Shown here piece after piece: positions 46,599 to 55,047 of a stretch of 64,000 nt of DNA. This DNA is from Stenotrophomonas sp. BIGb0135 (GTDB taxonomy: Bacteria; Pseudomonadota; Gammaproteobacteria; Xanthomonadales; Xanthomonadaceae), in NCBI RefSeq assembly GCF_024810105.1, contig NZ_JANUDX010000001.1, forward strand, positions 744,001 through 808,000, written 5' to 3'. The notes under the pieces are model-generated. The model was given only the letters and a program-made list of their open reading frames with translations, did no database searches and had not been told where the DNA came from. Made by a program: the position numbers and the translations under genes. The stretch's first letter is position 1; each line of letters starts with the position of its first letter.

Positions 46599-46692
46599 CC
46601 GCGAATTTTACCCTCCCCCCGGCCGACCCGTACGCCGCACCCACAGGACGCACCGTAAGATCGGCGGCAGCCACCCTCAAGGACGCCACCGC

Positions 46693-47130
46693 ATGAACCA
46701 GCCCGCCCCGCCCCGCCGTCACTCCGCCGCCTATCGCTACCTGCTGGTGGGCGTGCTCGGGCTGCTGGTCGGCCTGGTCGCCACGATCATGGTCGCGCGT
46801 GCGATCCAGGCCCGCCAGGACCCGTTCCCCGATGCGCTCATGCACGTGATGAACCGGCAGGTGCAACTGCTGCACGATGCCCAGGCACAAAACCGCTGCA
46901 GCCTGGCCGACAGCGTGCCGCGCCTGCAGACGCTGCGGTCGCTGTCCAACGACGTCGACCTGGCGTTCCCCACCCTCAAGGACAGCCAGGGCTTCCAGCA
47001 GCACGCCAGCCGCCTGCGCGCCACCCTCAACCAGGCGCTGGCGGCGCCGCCGGCCGATTGCATCGCCATGGGCGAGCTGGTCGAGAAGATCCAGTCCGAC
47101 TGCCAGGCCTGCCACCAGGATTTCCGCTGA
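46693..47130 (+). CDS. Membrane-anchored cytochrome c'-like protein
   Basis: 145-residue protein with one N-terminal membrane helix (YLLVGVLGLLVGLVATIMVA, about 15-34) and a helical periplasmic domain ending CQACHQDFR, a C-terminal heme-binding CxxCH (Cys137, Cys140, His141). A CxxCH within ten residues of the C-terminus is the hallmark of four-helix cytochromes c' and c556. Those are normally soluble with a cleaved signal; here the helix may stay as an anchor. NO binding or electron transfer is possible, but no partner lies nearby. Confidence 0.8.
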   Translation: MNQPAPPRRHSAAYRYLLVGVLGLLVGLVATIMVARAIQARQDPFPDALMHVMNRQVQLLHDAQAQNRCSLADSVPRLQTLRSLSNDVDLAFPTLKDSQGFQQHASRLRATLNQALAAPPADCIAMGELVEKIQSDCQACHQDFR

Positions 47131-47248
47131 TTCATCTGCCAGCCACGCTGGCGGCGGGAGATTGGCGCGCTGTTCACGTAGCACAGGACAGGATCTGCGG
47201 CATGCGCCCCAGACGCATTCGACCACCCCTCTGGCCAGGAGAACCACC

Positions 47249-47731
47249 ATGAAGATCCAACTCATCGCTGCCGCCGCCGTCGCCACCGTCGCACTGGCTG
47301 GCTGCGCGACCACCTCGCCCGGCTACGGCAGCAGTGGTTACAACAACGGTTATGGCAACAACAACGGCTACAACAACGGCCGCTGCGCCGACTGCGGCAT
47401 GGTGACCCGCATCAACCAGGTCGCCTCCGGGCGCACTGCGCCGTCGGCCACCGGTGCGATCCTCGGCGGCATCGTCGGTGCCGTGGCCGGCCATGAAATC
47501 TCCGACCATACCGGCGGCAGCAAGGGCAACCAGAACGTCGCCGCCGCCGCAGGCGCGGTGGGTGGTGCGCTGGCCGGCAACCAGATCCAGAAGAATGTGA
47601 CCAGCGATACCTTCGACATCACCGTGCGCATGGACGACGGTCGCACCGTGGTGGTCAACCAGCGTGACCTCGGCGGCATCCGCGAGAACACCTACGTGCG
47701 CGTGGTCAACGGCAAGGTGATCCTGCGCTGA
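47249..47731 (+). CDS. Glycine-zipper 2TM lipoprotein
   Basis: 160-residue lipoprotein with lipobox ALAGCATT. After an Asn/Gly/Tyr-rich linker (about 27-44), it has the glycine-zipper region GAILGGIVGAVAGHEISDHT and AAAAGAVGGALAGNQIQ, then a beta-rich C-terminus DITVRMDDGRTVVVNQRDLG. The layout matches SlyB-like outer-membrane lipoproteins. It is one of two glycine-zipper genes within 4 kb. AGGAG precedes the ATG. Confidence 0.87.
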   Translation: MKIQLIAAAAVATVALAGCATTSPGYGSSGYNNGYGNNNGYNNGRCADCGMVTRINQVASGRTAPSATGAILGGIVGAVAGHEISDHTGGSKGNQNVAAAAGAVGGALAGNQIQKNVTSDTFDITVRMDDGRTVVVNQRDLGGIRENTYVRVVNGKVILR

Positions 47732-47761
47732 TCGCGCCTGGCCCCACCGCCGCGGAATAAA

Positions 47762-47789
47762 AAAAGGGCCCGCTTGCGCGGGCCCTTTT
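47762..47789. terminator. Bidirectional terminator between slyB-like and csp genes
   Basis: AAAAGGGCCCGC-TTGC-GCGGGCCCTTTT: 12-bp perfect stem with A and T runs on both sides, between two convergent genes. Confidence 0.92.
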
Positions 47790-47822
47790 CGTGTTGCGTG
47801 CATGCTGGCATGCGGTGTGCGC

Positions 47823-48026
47823 TTAGAGCGGCTTCACCTTGTCGGCCTGCAGGCCCTTCTGGCCGGTGACCACTTCGAACTCCACCGCTTGACCTTCCTT
47901 CAGGCTCTTGAAGCCCTGGGATTCGATCGCACGGAAGTGCACGAACACATCTTCGCCGCTTTCACGGCTGATGAACCCAAAACCCTTCGCGTCGTTGAAC
48001 CACTTGACGGTGCCCTTCTCAGCCAT
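47823..48026 (-). CDS. cspA: Cold-shock-domain protein, CspA family
   Basis: 67-residue single OB-fold RNA/DNA-binding protein: [15 protein letters not shown] (RNP1) and DVFVHFRAI (RNP2), the usual length. Acts as an RNA chaperone; may be constitutive or cold-induced. A plausible promoter lies about 175 bp upstream (48202-48230), giving a long leader as in cold-inducible csp mRNAs. Confidence 0.95.
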   Translation of the reverse strand: MAEKGTVKWFNDAKGFGFISRESGEDVFVHFRAIESQGFKSLKEGQAVEFEVVTGQKGLQADKVKPL

Positions 48027-48201
48027 CTTAGCTACTCCCTAACTGTCTTGTTGTTGGATACGCCGGTACAGGCGGCTGACAGCAAGGGGGAAGCGAGGTG
48101 CAACGATGCAGCGGATCCGGAAGATCTACCATCATCAGGCCACGATCCACGGTGACCTTGCCAAGCTCAGCGTCTGCAACTTAACCCGGGCAAAACGAAA
48201 A

Positions 48202-48230
48202 ATCAACTGGCAAATCCTTTCGGATGTCAA
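48202..48230 (-). promoter_or_regulatory. Predicted csp promoter with long 5' leader
   Basis: On the minus strand TTGACA (48225-48230) and GTTGAT (48202-48207), 17 bp apart. The -35 is perfect and the -10 is weak. Transcription from here would make an about 170-base leader before the csp start. Confidence 0.5.
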
Positions 48231-48258
48231 CCCTGTTTCCTATACCATACGGTACAGC

Positions 48259-48744
48259 ATGGACTATTCATTCATCTTCTATCTGCTAGCCCTGATGCTG
48301 GTCCTGATCGGCATCGCGGGCGTGGTGCTGCCCGCCCTGCCCGGCATCCCGCTGGTGTTTGCCGGGCTGCTGCTGGCAGCCTGGACCGATGGCTTCGTCC
48401 ACGTGGGCTGGTTGCCGCTCACCCTGCTCGGCCTGCTCACCCTGCTGTCGTTCGCGGTGGACATCCTGGCCACCGTGGTCGGCGCGCAACGGGTGGGCGC
48501 CAGCAGCAAGGCGCTCTGGGGCACCTTCATCGGCAGCATCATCGGGGTGTTCTTCATGCCGATCGGGCTGCTGGCCGGCCCGCTGCTGGGTGCGCTGGCC
48601 GGCGAGTACTGGCACACCCGCGAGCTGGGCCGGTCGACCCAGGTGGGCCTGGCCACCTGGCTGGGCATCCTGCTGGGGGTGGCGCTGAAAATGGCCCTGG
48701 TGGTGGCGATGCTGGGACTGTTCGCCTTCGCCTGGTGGCTCTGA
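48259..48744 (+). CDS. DUF456 family membrane protein
   Basis: 161-residue membrane protein with four to five hydrophobic segments, starting YSFIFYLLALMLVLIGIAGV. The GVVLPALPGIPLVFAGLLL block is characteristic of DUF456. The ATG at 48259 follows TATACC and has no clear Shine-Dalgarno sequence. Function unknown. Confidence 0.83.
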   Translation: MDYSFIFYLLALMLVLIGIAGVVLPALPGIPLVFAGLLLAAWTDGFVHVGWLPLTLLGLLTLLSFAVDILATVVGAQRVGASSKALWGTFIGSIIGVFFMPIGLLAGPLLGALAGEYWHTRELGRSTQVGLATWLGILLGVALKMALVVAMLGLFAFAWWL

Positions 48745-48899
48745 GTCCGACTGCTGCGGCAGGCTTCACGCCCCGAGCACACCACCGCCCGGCATAAACG
48801 CGCGGAGGGCTGCGACGCATGTCCGCTGGCGGGATCCAGGGCCAGCGGCCACACTGTCCCGGTCGACCCCATTCATTCTCGCCACCTGGCCTCGCTTTC

Positions 48900-50066
48900 A
48901 TGATGATCCTGCGCCCCCGCACTGCCCTGTTCACCGCCCTGGCCCTGGCCAGCCCAAGCCTGCCGCTGGCCGCGCAGGAAGCCGCGCCCACGCCGGCCTC
49001 GCCGGAAGCCTGCGCCCTGGTGGATACCGACGCGGCGCGCCTGGCGTGCTACGACAAGCTGTTCGGCCATACCCGCGGCGTAACCGTGGCGGCCGACGCG
49101 GCGGCCACCGCTGCCCAGGAAGCCCGTCGCGAAGAACGCCAGGCCGCGCGCAGCGCCGAGGCCGATGCACCGGCCACCCAGCGTGCCAAGCAGCGCCTGG
49201 GCGAGCTGTTCAAGAGCGACGGTCACGACCAGGCGCTGGCCAACGCCGGCAAGGGTTCGTTGCTGGACAGCCGCTGGGAACTGGCCCAGGACTCCAAGCT
49301 GGGCGCGTTCCAGTTGCGTGCCTACAAGCCGGTGTACCTGCTGCCGGCGTTCTGGACCAGCGACAAGAACCAGACGCCGCAGTCGCCGAACCCGGCCAAC
49401 ACCGTGACCACCCCGCAGCTGCTGGACAGCAACGAGCTGAAGTTCCAGCTGAGCTTCAAGACCAAGGTGGTGGAGAACCTGTTCGGCGACAACGGCGACA
49501 TCTGGGCCGGGTACACCCAGAGTTCGCGCTGGCAGGCCTACAACGCCGAGAACTCGCGCCCGTTCCGCGAAACCAATTACGAACCTGAAATCATGATGCT
49601 GTTCCGCAACGGCTACTCGATCGGTGGCTGGCGTGGGCGCATGAGCGGGATCGGCGTCAACCACATGTCCAATGGCCGTGCCGATCCGCTGTCGCGCAGC
49701 TGGAACCGGGTGATCGCCACCATCGGCCTGGACCGCGAGAACTGGGCGCTGGTGCTGCGCCCCTGGTATCGCCTGCCGGAAGACCGCAAGGACGACAACA
49801 ACCCGGACATCGAGGATTACATGGGCCGTGGCGACGCGACCCTGACCTGGAACCGCAACGGCCACGAAGTCTCGTTGATGGCGCGCCATTCGCTGCGCGG
49901 CGGCGACCGTTCGCACGGGGCGGTGCAGCTCGATTACGGCTTCCCGATCAGCAACCTGCTGCGCGGCCACGTGCAGGTGTTCGATGGCTACGGCGAAAGC
50001 ATGATCGACTACAACCACAAGGCCACCTACATCGGCCTCGGCGTGTCGCTGCTGGAGTGGTATTGA
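48900..50066 (+). CDS. pldA: Outer-membrane phospholipase A
   Basis: 388-residue outer-membrane beta-barrel enzyme that hydrolyses phospholipids in the outer leaflet when membrane asymmetry is lost. Signal peptide near 1-25 (ALFTALALASPSLPLAAQ), a charged N-terminal extension (about 30-105) longer than in enterobacterial PldA, and the barrel with the active-site NHMSNGRADP (His256, Ser258). It ends in YIGLGVSLLEWY, an aromatic C-terminus typical of barrels. Overlaps the start of the ArsC gene by one base. Confidence 0.92.
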   Translation: MMILRPRTALFTALALASPSLPLAAQEAAPTPASPEACALVDTDAARLACYDKLFGHTRGVTVAADAAATAAQEARREERQAARSAEADAPATQRAKQRLGELFKSDGHDQALANAGKGSLLDSRWELAQDSKLGAFQLRAYKPVYLLPAFWTSDKNQTPQSPNPANTVTTPQLLDSNELKFQLSFKTKVVENLFGDNGDIWAGYTQSSRWQAYNAENSRPFRETNYEPEIMMLFRNGYSIGGWRGRMSGIGVNHMSNGRADPLSRSWNRVIATIGLDRENWALVLRPWYRLPEDRKDDNNPDIEDYMGRGDATLTWNRNGHEVSLMARHSLRGGDRSHGAVQLDYGFPISNLLRGHVQVFDGYGESMIDYNHKATYIGLGVSLLEWY

Positions 50067-50419
50067 TGGCGGTGACGATCTGGCACAACCCGCGTTGCAG
50101 CAACTCGCGCGGGGCCCTGGAGATCCTGCGCGGGCGGGGCATCGAACCCACCGTCATCGAGTACCTGAAGGACCCGCCGGACCGCGCCACGCTGCAGGCG
50201 CTGGTGGGCGCCATGGGGACGGGGGCACGCAGGCTGCTGCGCGACAAGGAGGCGGCGTACGCCGACCTCGGGCTGGCTAATCCGCTGCTGGAGGACGCCG
50301 CATTGATCGAGGCGATGCTGCAGCACCCGGAACTGATCAATCGCCCGATCGTGCGTACCCCCCAGGGCGTACGCCTGTGCCGGCCACCGGAAACGGTGCT
50401 CGAGATCCTGCCGGCGTAA
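50066..50419 (+). CDS. arsC: ArsC-family reductase
   Basis: 117-residue glutaredoxin-linked arsenate reductase-family protein: VTIWHNPRCSNSRGALEIL with catalytic Cys11, and the RPIVRTPQGVRLCRPPETV block near the C-terminus. No ars operon genes are nearby, so it may be a Spx/ArsC-like reductase with another substrate. The start overlaps the pldA stop (TGATG), indicating coupling. Confidence 0.9.
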   Translation: MAVTIWHNPRCSNSRGALEILRGRGIEPTVIEYLKDPPDRATLQALVGAMGTGARRLLRDKEAAYADLGLANPLLEDAALIEAMLQHPELINRPIVRTPQGVRLCRPPETVLEILPA

Positions 50420-50427
50420 GCCGCGCC

Positions 50428-50775
50428 TCAACCGCCGCAGCGGCTCACGCAGCGGCTGCGGTTTTCGCCGCAGGTGAGCGCGGGCAAGCGGTTGCGACAG
50501 TAGTCGGCACTGGCCTGGCAGCGCTTGCGGAGGTCCGGGTTGTCGATGGTGTCGCAGCGGGTATCGCGCTGCGTCGCCACGCCGGCGCCGCAACGGTCGC
50601 TGCTGTCGACGCTCGAGGAACTGGTCATGCAGCTGTCGAAATGACGCTGGCACTGCTCCATGCATTGGTTGGCGGCGGTCACCTCGCGCAGGCCGGGCGG
50701 GTCGTAGCTGTCGCCGCCGCTGCTGCAGGCGCTGCACAGCAGCGCCAGTACGGTGACCAGAAGCATCCTTGGCAT
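50428..50775 (-). CDS. Cysteine-rich lipoprotein, unknown
   Basis: 115-residue lipoprotein with lipobox ALLCSACSS. The mature chain of about 95 residues carries ten further cysteines in CxxxC-like clusters (NQCMEQCQRHFDSC, CGENRSRCVSRC), so up to five disulfides could form. Charged and compact; no recognised family. Convergent with arsC, with an 8-base gap between stops. Confidence 0.7.
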   Translation of the reverse strand: MPRMLLVTVLALLCSACSSGGDSYDPPGLREVTAANQCMEQCQRHFDSCMTSSSSVDSSDRCGAGVATQRDTRCDTIDNPDLRKRCQASADYCRNRLPALTCGENRSRCVSRCGG

Positions 50776-50842
50776 GTGTCGCTCCTTGTTGGATCCATCG
50801 CGAGGTTATCAAACGCCTCCGGCGCACGCAGTCGCCACCGGC

Positions 50843-51478
50843 TCAGCGCCAGTCGGTGATGCCTTCGCGGCGGTACACCTCGATGAAGGCCGGGCGCGCC
50901 TTGAGGCGGTCGGCGTAGGCCTTCAGCACCGGCCAGCGATCGCCCGGGGTGGGCATGTTGCGCGACCAGCGCAGCAGCATCACCAGCATGAAATCGACCA
51001 CGCTCAGCTGGTCGCCCAGCACATACGGGCCAGCGCCCTGAAGGTGGTCGGCCAGGCGTTGCCACGCCGCTTCCAGGCGTTGCCGCGCATGCTGTCGGGT
51101 GGCCTCGCTGTTCTCCGCACCGGCCATTTCATCGGCGTAAAACCACGCGCGGTAGGCCGGCTGCACGGTGTTGGCACACCAGAACATCCAACGATACGCC
51201 TCGCCGCGTTGTGGGCTGCCCACCGGCGGCAGCAGGCCGGCCTGCGGGTGCAGGTCGGCCAGGTGCAGCGCGATCGCCGCCGCTTCGGTCAGCACCTGCC
51301 CATCCAGCACCAGGGTGGGCACCACGCCGGCGGGGTTCAGCGCCAGGTACGCGGCCGACTTCTGCTCGCGGGTGTCGAAGTCGAGCAGCACCAGCTCGTG
51401 CTCGATGCCCAGTTCGATCAACAACCAGTGCACCACCAGCGATGCGGTGCTGGAGGAGCCATACAAGGTGGTCGGCAT
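50843..51478 (-). CDS. Glutathione S-transferase family protein
   Basis: 211-residue GST: N-terminal thioredoxin-fold with LYGSSSTASLVVHWLLIELG and the cis-Pro/Gly block NPAGVVPTLVLDG followed by LTEAAAIALHLAD; C-terminal helical domain with GDQLSVVDFMLVMLLRW. The catalytic residue near the N-terminus is probably the Ser/Tyr cluster in LYGSSS. The substrate is unknown. Confidence 0.92.
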   Translation of the reverse strand: MPTTLYGSSSTASLVVHWLLIELGIEHELVLLDFDTREQKSAAYLALNPAGVVPTLVLDGQVLTEAAAIALHLADLHPQAGLLPPVGSPQRGEAYRWMFWCANTVQPAYRAWFYADEMAGAENSEATRQHARQRLEAAWQRLADHLQGAGPYVLGDQLSVVDFMLVMLLRWSRNMPTPGDRWPVLKAYADRLKARPAFIEVYRREGITDWR

Positions 51479-51631
51479 GCGCGGCGCCTGTTGGGGGGAC
51501 GCTGCCGATTATGCCCGCTGTGGCGGCCTACGATGGATACAGATCGGCCAGCGCCGGACGCCCCGCTGTGGCTGTCGGCGATGCGGCCACCGGCCTAGCA
51601 TGCGACACCCCCTTGCGCACCGGAGCGCGGC

Positions 51632-52267
51632 ATGCCCGACCTCTCCCACCTGCTCGCCTTCGGCCTGCTTTCGCTGGGCATGGTGCTCACCCCGGGCCCG
51701 AACATGCTCTACCTGGTATCGCGCTCGATCTGCCAGGGACGCGCGGCCGGGCTGGTGTCGCTGTCCGGGATCGCCGTCGGGTTCCTGGTGTACCTGCTGT
51801 GCGCCGCGCTCGGCATCACCGCGTTGTTGATGGCGGTGCCGCATGCCTACGATGTGCTGCGAATCGCCGGCGCGCTGTACCTGCTGTACCTGGCCTGGCA
51901 GGCGCTGCGGCCCGGTGGTCGCTCGCCGTTCGAACTGCGCGAACTGGCACGCGACAGCCCGCGCCGGCTGTTTTCGATGGGCCTGTTCACCGCCCTGCTC
52001 AACCCCAAGATCGCGGTGATGTACCTGTCGTTGCTGCCGCAGTTCATCCAGCCCCACGGGCACGGCAGCGTGATGGCGCAATCGGTGGCGCTGGGGCTGG
52101 TGCAGATTGCCACCAGCCTGGGCGTCAACGCGCTGATCGTGCTGGCTGCCGGCAGCATCGCCACGTTCCTGGCCGGGCGCCCTCGCTGGCAGACGCTGCA
52201 ACGGGGGCTGATGGGCACGGTGCTGGGCGGGCTGGCGGTGCGGATGCTGGTGGACGCGCGACGCTGA
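51632..52267 (+). CDS. LysE/RhtB-family exporter
   Basis: 211-residue inner-membrane protein with about six helices. N-terminal FGLLSLGMVLTPGPNMLYLV (the conserved PGPN), SRSICQGRAAGLVSLSGIAVG and a middle FSMGLFTALLNPKIAVMYLS block match amino-acid/homoserine-lactone exporters. The specific substrate is unknown. Confidence 0.93.
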   Translation: MPDLSHLLAFGLLSLGMVLTPGPNMLYLVSRSICQGRAAGLVSLSGIAVGFLVYLLCAALGITALLMAVPHAYDVLRIAGALYLLYLAWQALRPGGRSPFELRELARDSPRRLFSMGLFTALLNPKIAVMYLSLLPQFIQPHGHGSVMAQSVALGLVQIATSLGVNALIVLAAGSIATFLAGRPRWQTLQRGLMGTVLGGLAVRMLVDARR

Positions 52268-52362
52268 GCGCGGGCCGACCCGCCGGCCGACGCGCCGGCC
52301 GATCCTGGCGCGATCCATCGCGCACACCGCGCCGCGCGACGCCGCCGGCATACGCAACCAGA

Positions 52363-52384
52363 AACGGCGCCCGAAGGCGCCGTT
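52363..52384. terminator. Hairpin between convergent LysE and fumarase genes
   Basis: AACGGCGCC-CGAA-GGCGCCGTT, a 9-bp perfect stem. Flanking T-runs are weak on both strands; likely a shared terminator. Confidence 0.55.
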
Positions 52385-52426
52385 CTCTGCCATCGCGGTG
52401 CCGACTGACAGTCGGCCCCCAACGGG

Positions 52427-53944
52427 TCAGGCCACCACCACCGGGATCTTGCCGATGCGGGCCTGCCATTCGCGCGGGCCGGTGATGTGCACCGACTCGC
52501 CGGTGGAATCCACCGCCACGGTCACCGGCATGTCCTGCACGGTGAACTCGTAGATGGCCTCCATGCCCAGGTCGGCGAAGCCGACCACCTTGGCCGCCTT
52601 GATCGCCTTGGAAACGAGGTAGGCCGAGCCACCGACCGCCATCAGGTAGGCCGACTTGTTGTCACGGATCGCCTCGATCGCGGCCGGGCCGCGCTCGGCC
52701 TTGCCGACCATGCCCAGCAGGCCGGTCTGTTCCAGCACCTGGCGGGTGAACTTGTCCATGCGGGTGGCGGTGGTCGGGCCAGCCGGGCCCACCACTTCGT
52801 CGCGCACCGGATCGACCGGGCCCACGTAGTAGATGAAGCGGCCCTTGAGGTCGACCGGCAGCGGCTCGCCCTTGTCCAGCATTTCCACCATGCGCTTGTG
52901 CGCGGCATCGCGACCGGTCAGCAGCTTGCCGTTGAGCAGCAGGGTCTGGCCGGGCGTCCAGCTGGCGACGTCTTCCGGGGTGATCGTGTCCAGATCGACG
53001 CGGGTGCCCTTGGACGCGTCGTAGGTGATCTGCGGCCAGTCTTCCAGCGACGGCGGATCGAGCATCACCGGGCCGCTGCCATCCAGGGTGAAGTGTGCGT
53101 GGCGGGTGGCGGCGCAGTTGGGGATCATCGCCACCGGCAGGTTGGCCGCGTGGGTCGGGAAGTCCTTGACCTTGATGTCCAGCACGGTGGTCAGGCCGCC
53201 CAGGCCCTGCGCGCCGATGCCCAGCGCGTTGACCTTGTCGAACAGCTCCAGGCGCAGTTCTTCGGCGCGGTTGGAGGCGCCACGGGCCTTCAGTTCGTTG
53301 ATGTCGATCGGCTCCATCAGCGACTCTTTGGCCAGCAGCATCGCCTTCTCGGCGGTGCCGCCGATGCCGATCCCGAGCATGCCCGGCGGGCACCAGCCAG
53401 CGCCCATGGTCGGCACGGTCTTGAGCACCCAGTCCACGATCGAGTCGGACGGATTGAGCATGGCGAACTTGCTCTTGGCTTCCGAGCCGCCGCCCTTGGC
53501 CGCCACGATGACCTCGACGTGGTCGCCCGGCACCACCTTGACGTTGACCACGCCCGGCGTGTTGTCCCTGGTATTGGTGCGCTTGCCCGCCGGATCGGCC
53601 AGCACCGAGGCGCGCAGCTTGTTGTCCGGATGGTTGTAGGCGCGGCGCACGCCTTCGTTGGCCATGTCTTCCACGCCCATGGTGGCGTCGTCCCAGCGGA
53701 CGTTCATGCCGATTTCCAGGAACACGGTGACGATACCGGTGTCCTGGCAGATCGGGCGGTGGCCTTCGGCACACATCCGCGAGTTGATCAGGATCTGGGC
53801 CATTGCCTCCTTGGCAGCCGGCGACTCCTCGCGCTCATAGGCGGCGGAGAGGCTCTTGATGTAATCGACCGGGTGGTAGTACGAGATGTACTGCAGCGCG
53901 TCGGCGATGGACTGGATGAGGTCTTCCTGCTTGATCGATGTCAC
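52427..53944 (-). CDS. fumA: Fumarate hydratase class I
   Basis: 505-residue [4Fe-4S] fumarase. Cluster-ligand candidates are in ICQDTG (about 66), AGWCPPGMLGIG (about 185) and PNCAATRH (about 279), and the C-terminal beta domain includes GPTTATRMDKF. The start is GTG at 53944 (VTSIKQEDL). It is oxygen- and iron-sensitive, complementing the stable FumC at 20707. Confidence 0.95.
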   Translation of the reverse strand: MTSIKQEDLIQSIADALQYISYYHPVDYIKSLSAAYEREESPAAKEAMAQILINSRMCAEGHRPICQDTGIVTVFLEIGMNVRWDDATMGVEDMANEGVRRAYNHPDNKLRASVLADPAGKRTNTRDNTPGVVNVKVVPGDHVEVIVAAKGGGSEAKSKFAMLNPSDSIVDWVLKTVPTMGAGWCPPGMLGIGIGGTAEKAMLLAKESLMEPIDINELKARGASNRAEELRLELFDKVNALGIGAQGLGGLTTVLDIKVKDFPTHAANLPVAMIPNCAATRHAHFTLDGSGPVMLDPPSLEDWPQITYDASKGTRVDLDTITPEDVASWTPGQTLLLNGKLLTGRDAAHKRMVEMLDKGEPLPVDLKGRFIYYVGPVDPVRDEVVGPAGPTTATRMDKFTRQVLEQTGLLGMVGKAERGPAAIEAIRDNKSAYLMAVGGSAYLVSKAIKAAKVVGFADLGMEAIYEFTVQDMPVTVAVDSTGESVHITGPREWQARIGKIPVVVA

Positions 53945-54080
53945 GACTTGCTCGCTTGCTGGAGGCTGGCGGGGATTCAGCCCATCATTTTACCCCCCTC
54001 GCGCCGCCAAGGGGCATCGGTCGTGGGGCGACACCCGGCATCGCCACGGCGCGCCGTCTGCGGCACAGTGGTCCCAGCCC

Positions 54081-54107
54081 CGTCACAACCGCGCCCCCGG
54101 CGGCGTC
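54081..54107 (+). promoter_or_regulatory. ECF41-type promoter before the sigma gene
   Basis: CGTCACA (54081-54087) and CGTC (54104-54107) with a 16-bp spacer, one base from the published ECF41 -35 TGTCACA and with the CGTC -10. A start point about 7-8 bp later would fall at or next to the ATG at 54116, so the transcript may be leaderless. Confidence 0.7.
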
Positions 54108-54115
54108 CTCCCGGC

Positions 54116-55012
54116 ATGACCCCGACCGATACCTTCCAGACCCACCGCCCCCGCCTGTTCGCCTTGGCCTACCGCCTGCTGGGCAGCCGCAGCGACGCCG
54201 AGGACATCGTCCAGGACGCCTGGCTGCGCTGGCAGGGCGCCGACACCGCCGCCATCCGCGACCCGGAGGGCTGGCTGGTGACCGCCACCACCCGGCTGGG
54301 GCTGGACCGGCTGCGCGCCATGCGCAACGCCAGGGTCCAGTACGTGGGCCCGTGGCTGCCCGAACCGCTGGAGATCGCGCTGGATCCGGATCCGCTGCAC
54401 GACCCGGCCCAGCGGCACGCCCTGGCCGATGAGGTGTCGGTGGCCTTCTTGGCCCTGCTCGAACAACTGAAGCCGGACGAGCGCGCCGCGTTCCTGCTCA
54501 AGGACGTGTTCGACTACGACTACCCCGAGATCGCCCCGCTGCTGGAGCACAGCCCGGCCAACTGCCGCCAGCTGGTGCATCGCGCGCGCCAGCGCCTGCA
54601 GGCCGGCAAACCACGCTTCGACGTCTCGCCGGCGCAGCACCGCGACCTGCTCACCCGTTTCATGGAGGCCTCCCAGCGCGGCGACCAGGCCGCGATCCTG
54701 TCGCTGCTGCACGCCAACGCCGAGATGGTGTCCGACGGCGGCGGACGGGTCACCGCGGCGATCCGCCCCCTGCTCGGCGCCGAGCGCATCGCGCAGCTGT
54801 ACTGGGCCATCGCGCGGCGCAACGGCGCGCACCCGGCCCGGATCGGCTACGTCAACGGCGAGCCCGCGATCCTGCGCTTCCAGGGGGCGCACCTGCACTC
54901 GATCACCCTGGTCAGCATCGACGGTGAGCGGATCGCGCAGGTATTGAGCGTGCTCAATCCGGAAAAACTGACCGCACTTGTCACAGCGGGTGATGCAGGC
55001 GCGTCCTCCTGA
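54116..55012 (+). CDS. ECF sigma factor, ECF41 group, with SnoaL-like C-terminal domain
   Basis: 298-residue RNA polymerase sigma factor. Region 2 is near residues 5-75 (HRPRLFALAYRLLGSRSDAE, DIVQDAWLRWQ), region 4 near 105-165 (LEQLKPDERAAFLLKDVFDY). The linker carries WLPEPLEIAL (about 80). The C-terminal extension (about 170-298) is SnoaL-like with DGGGR (about 207) and NPEKL (about 281), the motifs that define ECF41. In studied members the extension regulates sigma activity in place of an anti-sigma factor. Its own promoter and the next gene's promoter match the ECF41 consensus. Confidence 0.92.
   Translation: MTPTDTFQTHRPRLFALAYRLLGSRSDAEDIVQDAWLRWQGADTAAIRDPEGWLVTATTRLGLDRLRAMRNARVQYVGPWLPEPLEIALDPDPLHDPAQRHALADEVSVAFLALLEQLKPDERAAFLLKDVFDYDYPEIAPLLEHSPANCRQLVHRARQRLQAGKPRFDVSPAQHRDLLTRFMEASQRGDQAAILSLLHANAEMVSDGGGRVTAAIRPLLGAERIAQLYWAIARRNGAHPARIGYVNGEPAILRFQGAHLHSITLVSIDGERIAQVLSVLNPEKLTALVTAGDAGASS
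54979..55005 (+). promoter_or_regulatory. ECF41-type promoter before the CMD-family gene
   Basis: TGTCACA (54979-54985) and CGTC (55002-55005), 16-bp spacer, inside the 3' end of the sigma gene. It matches the ECF41 consensus exactly and has the same geometry as the site at 54081. Confidence 0.8.
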
Positions 55013-55047
55013 TGAAGGCGGCCAGCGTGGCCGTCATGGAGTCCGTG

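Noticed and set aside
52487..54115. Long upstream extension of the ECF41 sigma frame across the fumarase gene
   Set aside because: The extension is antisense to the class I fumarase and lacks any family similarity. The sigma factor N-terminus begins at 54116 next to its promoter.
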